Shown piece after piece: positions 6,585-9,722 of a stretch of DNA of 9,722 bases. A program made the position numbers and the translations under genes. The stretch is taken from positions 1 through 9,722 of the forward strand of contig SKQI01000205.1 in assembly GCA_007119095.1 (NCBI GenBank), read 5' to 3'. Source of the stretch: Wenzhouxiangella sp. (lineage in GTDB: Bacteria; Pseudomonadota; Gammaproteobacteria; Xanthomonadales; Wenzhouxiangellaceae). Position 1 is the stretch's first letter. The number at the start of each line of letters is the position of its first letter. Under the pieces are notes generated by a model. The model saw only the letters and a program-made list of their open reading frames with translations, was not told the origin of the DNA and did no database searches.

Positions 6585-6650
6585 CTACCGCGTTTGGGGT
6601 TCCAGCCGGGCGCTGGACCACGCGCAATGATAGCCGCTAACGCGATCAAA

Positions 6651-7001
6651 TCAAAATTCCGATCGGCGCAATATATATCGCTGGTAGGCCATCCAGGCCG
6701 CCAGGGCGGCCAGGCCGAGCCAGAGAATCCATTGATGCTGGTCGCCGAATCGCTGTATGCCCACCATCACCATGACGCAGCCCAGTCCGCTGACGACAGA
6801 AATCAGCACCGGGTGATGAGTCACCGTTTCGGGTCGCAACAAGTGATAGAGCAGGTAAGCCAGCGGCGCAGCGGCAGTCAGGCCCAGCCCCAGGCCCAGC
6901 AGCATGGGTCGTTGTCCGTACAACAGCCAGCCGGCTACTGCCAATGTGCAACACAGTACGAAAATCAGCAGGTGATGCCATCGACAAGCTATCTTAGCCA
7001 T
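6651..7001 (-). CDS. Small four-helix inner-membrane protein, last gene of the ABC operon
   Basis: The product is 116 residues, starting MAKIACRWHHLL. Four hydrophobic segments are visible at about 10-28, 33-56, 65-82 and 91-107, with short polar links and a basic end (YILRRSEF). No family is recognised. The ATG at 7001 overlaps the permease stop in ATGGCTAA (8-nt overlap), which suggests translational coupling and membership of the operon. An in-frame TTG at 7034 would add 11 polar residues and is less likely. It may be an accessory subunit of the transporter, or simply co-regulated; the sequence alone does not decide. Confidence 0.75.
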   Translation of the reverse strand: MAKIACRWHHLLIFVLCCTLAVAGWLLYGQRPMLLGLGLGLTAAAPLAYLLYHLLRPETVTHHPVLISVVSGLGCVMVMVGIQRFGDQHQWILWLGLAALAAWMAYQRYILRRSEF

Positions 7002-7947
7002 CAGTCGCCCGGCGTCTGAACCAGATGGCACCAAACAATAGTGCAGCGGCTATCACCAGGCCTATCCACATCTCGGGGCGAGTCAGATAGCTAAAGACGG
7101 TTCCGTAGTTCAGGAAAAGATCTTCGCTGAATTCGATTGTCTGAAGGTTGCCGCCAAATTCGATATTGGCGCTCATGGGCAGGACGCTGCTGCCCAGCCG
7201 CTTCAGCATGATCAGGCCGAGGTTGAAGCCGGGCAGGGTAAAACTGGAAATCAGAGTCCATGCATGCTGGGCGATGGCCAAGCCTGCCGGAATGGCAATG
7301 GCGATAAGAATGGGCAGGCGGGGTGCCCAGGACGAGCAAAACAGCAGCCAGGCATAGATGGGCATCAGCCACAGCGCCTGAACGACAAGCCCCAGCAGCA
7401 TCACACTCCACAGGCGCGGAAGGCTGGCGGGCAGCCAGAACGTGGTGAAGGGGTTGACGCCGGCAAGCAGCCCGTAGCCGCTTGCAATCAACAACAGCAG
7501 AATATGGGTTAGAACAATGGCCAGCAGAAACATGCCTGGAACCAGCAGGCAGGCGCTGGCCAGCTTGGAAATGACCGTCATGCCATCCGACACCGGCAGT
7601 GACTTCCAGAACAGAATGGAACGATCCTTGCGGTCGTCAAACAGGCTGCCGGACAGATAGAACAAGATGATCAGCAGCATGATCTGGAAGAAAATCGTCG
7701 CGAAAGAAAACAGAAAGCCCGATACCAGTAATCTCCGCTGCTCCATCGGCTGCTCCGCCAGCTGTCGCAGTACATCGCTGGTAAATGCCAGCTCGGCATC
7801 AACACGCCCGCCAATGATCAGCGAGACGGTCACAAACAGCACGATCAGGGCGCCGATGCCCAAGGGGGCCCATTTGAACGCAATTGGGCTTTCCCATAAT
7901 TCGCGCCGTACCAGCGTCGCAAGGGTAGTGAGGCTGCGATTGTTCAT
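6994..7947 (-). CDS. ABC-2 type transporter permease
   Basis: The product is 317 residues with about six membrane segments (near 28-46, 78-98, 130-157, 182-205, 211-230 and 293-310). The cytoplasmic loop SLFDDRKDRSILFWKSLPVSD (101-121) is a hallmark of ABC-2 permeases that pair with YtrA-regulated ATPases. A large extracytoplasmic loop is predicted at about 231-290. Its ATG overlaps the ATPase stop by one base (TGATG), and GGAGA lies 7 nt upstream inside the ATPase gene, so translation is probably coupled. It should form the membrane channel driven by the upstream ATPase. Substrate is unknown. Related systems in Bacillus respond to cell-wall-active compounds, which is only a guide here. Confidence 0.88.
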   Translation of the reverse strand: MNNRSLTTLATLVRRELWESPIAFKWAPLGIGALIVLFVTVSLIIGGRVDAELAFTSDVLRQLAEQPMEQRRLLVSGFLFSFATIFFQIMLLIILFYLSGSLFDDRKDRSILFWKSLPVSDGMTVISKLASACLLVPGMFLLAIVLTHILLLLIASGYGLLAGVNPFTTFWLPASLPRLWSVMLLGLVVQALWLMPIYAWLLFCSSWAPRLPILIAIAIPAGLAIAQHAWTLISSFTLPGFNLGLIMLKRLGSSVLPMSANIEFGGNLQTIEFSEDLFLNYGTVFSYLTRPEMWIGLVIAAALLFGAIWFRRRATDG

Positions 7948-8822
7948 CAGGCCGTCTCCGTGGCTGGTGCAGATTCAGGCCCCATCATGGCCACGAACAG
8001 GTCGGCGACGCTGGGCTTGTGCGTTTCGCCCAGCGCCTTGATCTGCTGCATATCCGCGCTGTCGAACAAGAAGATATGCCGCCCGAAAAGCAGACGTTCA
8101 TGCAGGGGGCCAAGCGCCCGTGCCTGGTCTGCAAGGTCGGGCCGTACCATGACTTCGACATATCGTTCGTGTACTGCTTCCATGCTGCTGTTGAGTACCA
8201 GCTTGCCATCGCGAATGAAGATCAGATCGGTCAGGATGTGCTCGACTTCTTCGACCTGGTGGGTCGTGATCAGGATGGTGCGTTGTTCATCAAAGTATTC
8301 GTTGAGCAGGTTCGAGTAGAACTGCTTGCGAAACAGGATATCCAGGCCGAGCGTGGGTTCATCCAGAACCAGCAGGCGTGCGTCGATCGCCATGACCAGA
8401 GCGAGGTGCAGTTGCACAACCATGCCTTTGGAAAGTGCTCTGATGCGTGCTTCGGGCCTGACTTTGCTGTTTTCAAGGAAATGCATGCAGCGCGCTCGCG
8501 AAAACCGGGGATGCAGGCGTTCGGTCAAGTCGATGATCTGGCCCACACGGGCCCACCTGGGCAGCACGGCAACATCGGCAATGAAGCAGACCTGCTCCAT
8601 CAGACGGTCCCGCTGGCTGGCCGGGTCGTAGCCGAGCACTGACAGCTCGCCTTCGTAGCTGCTCAACCCCAGAATGGCTTTCAGCGCGGTGGTTTTGCCG
8701 GCGCCGTTGGGTCCGATCAGGCCAACGATGCGACCCGAGGGGATATCCAGGTCGATGCCGTCCAGAGCGCGCGTGCTGCCAAAGTGTCGTTTGAGATTGC
8801 GGGCCTTGATGGTCATGGTCAT
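7947..8822 (-). CDS. ABC transporter ATP-binding protein of a YtrA-linked exporter
   Basis: The product is 291 residues from the ATG at 8822, which lies 7 nt after the repressor stop. An upstream in-frame start at 8867 would overlap the repressor by 38 nt and add 15 polar residues, so it is disfavoured. Walker A is GPNGAGKTT (37-45), the ABC signature is LSKGM (130-134, in place of LSGGQ), Walker B is LLVLDEP (150-156) with Glu155, and the switch histidine is His188 (ITTHQ). The Q-loop position reads CFIADVAVLP (79-88) with Asp where Gln is usual, a feature I associate with this exporter subgroup. Residues after about 220 form a C-terminal extension with no motif recognised. It should power the ABC-2 permease encoded next. 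Confidence 0.9.
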   Translation of the reverse strand: MTMTIKARNLKRHFGSTRALDGIDLDIPSGRIVGLIGPNGAGKTTALKAILGLSSYEGELSVLGYDPASQRDRLMEQVCFIADVAVLPRWARVGQIIDLTERLHPRFSRARCMHFLENSKVRPEARIRALSKGMVVQLHLALVMAIDARLLVLDEPTLGLDILFRKQFYSNLLNEYFDEQRTILITTHQVEEVEHILTDLIFIRDGKLVLNSSMEAVHERYVEVMVRPDLADQARALGPLHERLLFGRHIFLFDSADMQQIKALGETHKPSVADLFVAMMGPESAPATETA

Positions 8823-8829
8823 GGCTGGC

Positions 8830-9195
8830 TCAGTTCTTGTTGTTGGATTCGAATTGCCGCAGGTCATCCAGAGTCAAACCGAGTTGCTCCAGACGATTGG
8901 CCAGGCGGGGCCATTCTTCGTTCAGAAAACGTTCTCGTTCACTGGCCAGCAGCCGGGCACGGGCACCCTCGCGGACAAACATGCCGACGCCTCGTCGCTT
9001 CTCGATCAGATCATCGTCAACCAGCGACTGATAGGCTTTCGATACCGTCAGGGGGTTGACCTGGAAATCAACGGCTACCTGACGGACTGATGGCAAGGCC
9101 TGGCCCTCTTGCAGGGTGCTGTCAAGAATGGCAGCGACGGTTTTTTCCCGAAGCTGCCAATAGATCGGCTGGTTGTCGTCCCAGTGGGTGCTCAT
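8830..9195 (-). CDS. YtrA-type GntR family transcriptional repressor
   Basis: The product is 121 residues. Residues 9-76 form a GntR winged helix: QPIYWQLREKTVAAI, then LPSVRQVAVDFQVNPLTVSKAYQSL as the recognition helices, and the wing IEKRRGVGMFV. The short tail (about 77-121) is the two-helix dimer domain of the YtrA subfamily, not a large ligand-binding domain. The ATG at 9195 is chosen over the TTG at 9198 because AAAGGTGG lies upstream at the right distance; the ATG overlaps the previous gene's stop by one base (TGATG). A YtrA-style palindrome sits on the operon promoter at 9522-9545, so the protein most likely represses its own operon. The inducer is unknown; in Bacillus YtrA systems certain cell-wall antibiotics induce expression. 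Confidence 0.92.
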   Translation of the reverse strand: MSTHWDDNQPIYWQLREKTVAAILDSTLQEGQALPSVRQVAVDFQVNPLTVSKAYQSLVDDDLIEKRRGVGMFVREGARARLLASERERFLNEEWPRLANRLEQLGLTLDDLRQFESNNKN

Positions 9196-9491
9196 CAACC
9201 ACCTTTGTTCGGCAGGGGAAACAGCGGAAGCAGACGGCGCAAAGTTTGTCCTTCTGCTGGTTGAACCCGATTGTGTCGGACGGATTCGGTGGCGGGGCTG
9301 TTGTCTGTCGCGCGTTCTTCCGGCATCTTGGCAATGATTTCTACCGGTTGACTCTCGCCGTATTCAGCTCGAAGGGCTTGTTCTCGATCGCCGAAGTCCG
9401 TGGCAAAAGCCAGGGCCATGCAGATTGCTGCAGCAATGGCTGCCAGGCCGTGCGGAATTTCCAGGGTCCTGCGTTTGACGACGGGCAACAT
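9195..9491 (-). CDS. Small single-pass membrane protein, first gene of the ABC operon
   Basis: The product is 98 residues and not recognised. It starts MLPVVKRRTLEIPHG, then has one hydrophobic segment at about 14-30 (LAAIAAAICMALAFATD), then a polar tail of about 65 residues rich in Glu, Arg, Pro and Gln. Positive charges before the helix favour a cytoplasmic N-terminus and periplasmic tail. The gene is supported by a strong ribosome site (AAGGAG, 6 nt before ATG), its position just below the promoter, and a TGATG overlap with the repressor start. It could be an accessory or sensing subunit of the transporter, or a leader whose translation sets repressor output. No function can be assigned. 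Confidence 0.75.
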   Translation of the reverse strand: MLPVVKRRTLEIPHGLAAIAAAICMALAFATDFGDREQALRAEYGESQPVEIIAKMPEERATDNSPATESVRHNRVQPAEGQTLRRLLPLFPLPNKGG

Positions 9492-9497
9492 GTGGCG

Positions 9498-9503
9498 CTC
9501 CTT
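9498..9503 (-). promoter_or_regulatory. Ribosome binding site of the operon's first gene
   Basis: AAGGAG on the minus strand lies 6 nt before the ATG at 9491. This near-consensus site is a main reason to accept the 98-residue frame as a gene. Confidence 0.75.
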
Positions 9504-9521
9504 CGATTTGTTTATCGTGTT

Positions 9522-9545
9522 GGTGTATTAGTCTAGTAAAACACC
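9522..9545. promoter_or_regulatory. GGTG-N16-CACC operator for the YtrA-type repressor
   Basis: The outer arms GGTG (9522-9525) and CACC (9542-9545) are exactly 16 nt apart, and the inner bases are also partly symmetric (GGTGTnTTAnT on each side). From memory, GGTG-N16-CACC is the motif reported for the Xanthomonas YtrA regulator. It covers the -10 box and the likely start site, so bound repressor would block RNA polymerase. Confidence 0.82.
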
Positions 9546-9558
9546 ACGACAGAGTCAA
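9530..9558 (-). promoter_or_regulatory. Sigma-70-type promoter of the GntR/ABC operon
   Basis: On the minus strand TTGACT (-35, 9558-9553) is followed by a 17-nt spacer and TAGACT (-10, 9535-9530). Transcription would start near 9523, giving a leader of about 30 nt before the ATG at 9491. The match is 5 of 6 at -35 and 4 of 6 at -10 with ideal spacing. Confidence 0.8.
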
Positions 9559-9631
9559 GCGGTTTCGGAAAACCTGATTAGCGTCGTGACTCAGCAAAGC
9601 CTGGAAATATCCTTGAGCTTCGATGAGGCAA

Positions 9632-9710
9632 GCCGTCCTCGGGCGGGGGATTTCGCTGAAGGCCTCGCCACCGCGTCGAACTGAAGCGGAATTCACCGCC
9701 CGAGGACGGC
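9632..9710. repeat. Large inverted repeat at right edge (MITE- or REP-like hairpin)
   Basis: GCCGTCCTCGGGCGG (9632-9646) is repeated as a perfect 15-nt inverse at 9696-9710. The inner flanks (about 9650-9660 and 9682-9692) also pair imperfectly (ATTTCGCT against AGCGGAAT), extending the stem toward a loop near 9661-9681. No T run follows on either strand. It could be a small non-autonomous mobile element, a structured RNA or a bidirectional 3' end of a gene beyond the edge. No protein feature is seen from 9559 to 9722. Confidence 0.65.
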
Positions 9711-9722
9711 GGTTCAACCCGA

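Noticed and set aside
6601..6617. Hairpin TCCAGC-GCTGGA between the ABC operon end and the EAL gene
   Set aside because: The 6-bp stem is not followed by T residues on either strand, so it was not called a terminator.
6063..7019. Long plus-strand open frame of 318 codons
   Set aside because: It lies antisense to the EAL gene and the four-TM gene, and its composition looks like the complement of real coding sequence, with no recognisable domain.
8019..8642. Plus-strand open frame of 207 codons
   Set aside because: It is fully antisense to the ABC ATPase, whose Walker and signature motifs are certain.
9364..9717. Open frame of 117 codons on the minus strand crossing the right-edge hairpin, promoter and operator
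   Set aside because: It runs through the inverted repeat and a clear promoter, shows no domain or ribosome site, and is out of frame with the well-supported 98-residue gene at 9195-9491.

Overview
The window looks like chromosomal DNA of a GC-rich gammaproteobacterium. The protein repertoire (DUF4156 lipoprotein, YeeE-type transporter, YtrA/ABC operon, periplasmic rhodanese) and the repeat style fit the Xanthomonadales/Chromatiales area, for example Wenzhouxiangella-like bacteria. That placement is inference from family resemblance, not from a search. No tRNA, rRNA, CRISPR array, integrase or transposase was seen.

Layout. (1) 1-1434, minus: the N-terminal 478 residues of an exported amidohydrolase-fold protein that runs off the left edge and has lost its HxH metal motif. 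(2) 1530-1850, minus: a small DUF4156 lipoprotein. (3) 1851-2524: a non-coding gap holding two diverged copies of one repeat, the second with about 70 extra bases. (4) 2525-4674, minus, and 4838-5836, plus: a sulfur locus. It has a YeeE/YedE (TsuA-like) membrane transporter, a periplasmic two-domain thiosulfate sulfurtransferase, and a divergent cysteine synthase-family enzyme. A clear intrinsic terminator separates the sulfurtransferase from the transporter. (5) 5826-6584, minus: a stand-alone EAL-domain protein with several altered catalytic positions, overlapping the cysteine synthase tail to tail. (6) 6651-9491, minus: a tightly packed five-gene operon. In order of transcription it has a small one-TM protein, a YtrA-type GntR repressor, an ABC ATPase, an ABC-2 permease and a four-TM protein. 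(7) 9492-9722: the operon promoter, an overlapping GGTG-N16-CACC palindrome, and a large inverted repeat at the right edge.

How the parts may work together. In the sulfur locus, the rhodanese could handle thiosulfate or sulfane sulfur in the periplasm, the YeeE protein could carry sulfur species inward, and the cysteine synthase could fix sulfur into an amino acid. The GntR operon looks self-repressed: the operator sits on the -10 box, and the repressor, ATPase and permease are linked by start/stop overlaps or very short spacers.

The most notable points are the exact operator/promoter arrangement with an unrecognised leader membrane protein as first gene, the compact sulfur locus, the active-site losses in the amidohydrolase and EAL proteins, and two unexplained repeat structures (1942-2472 and 9632-9710).
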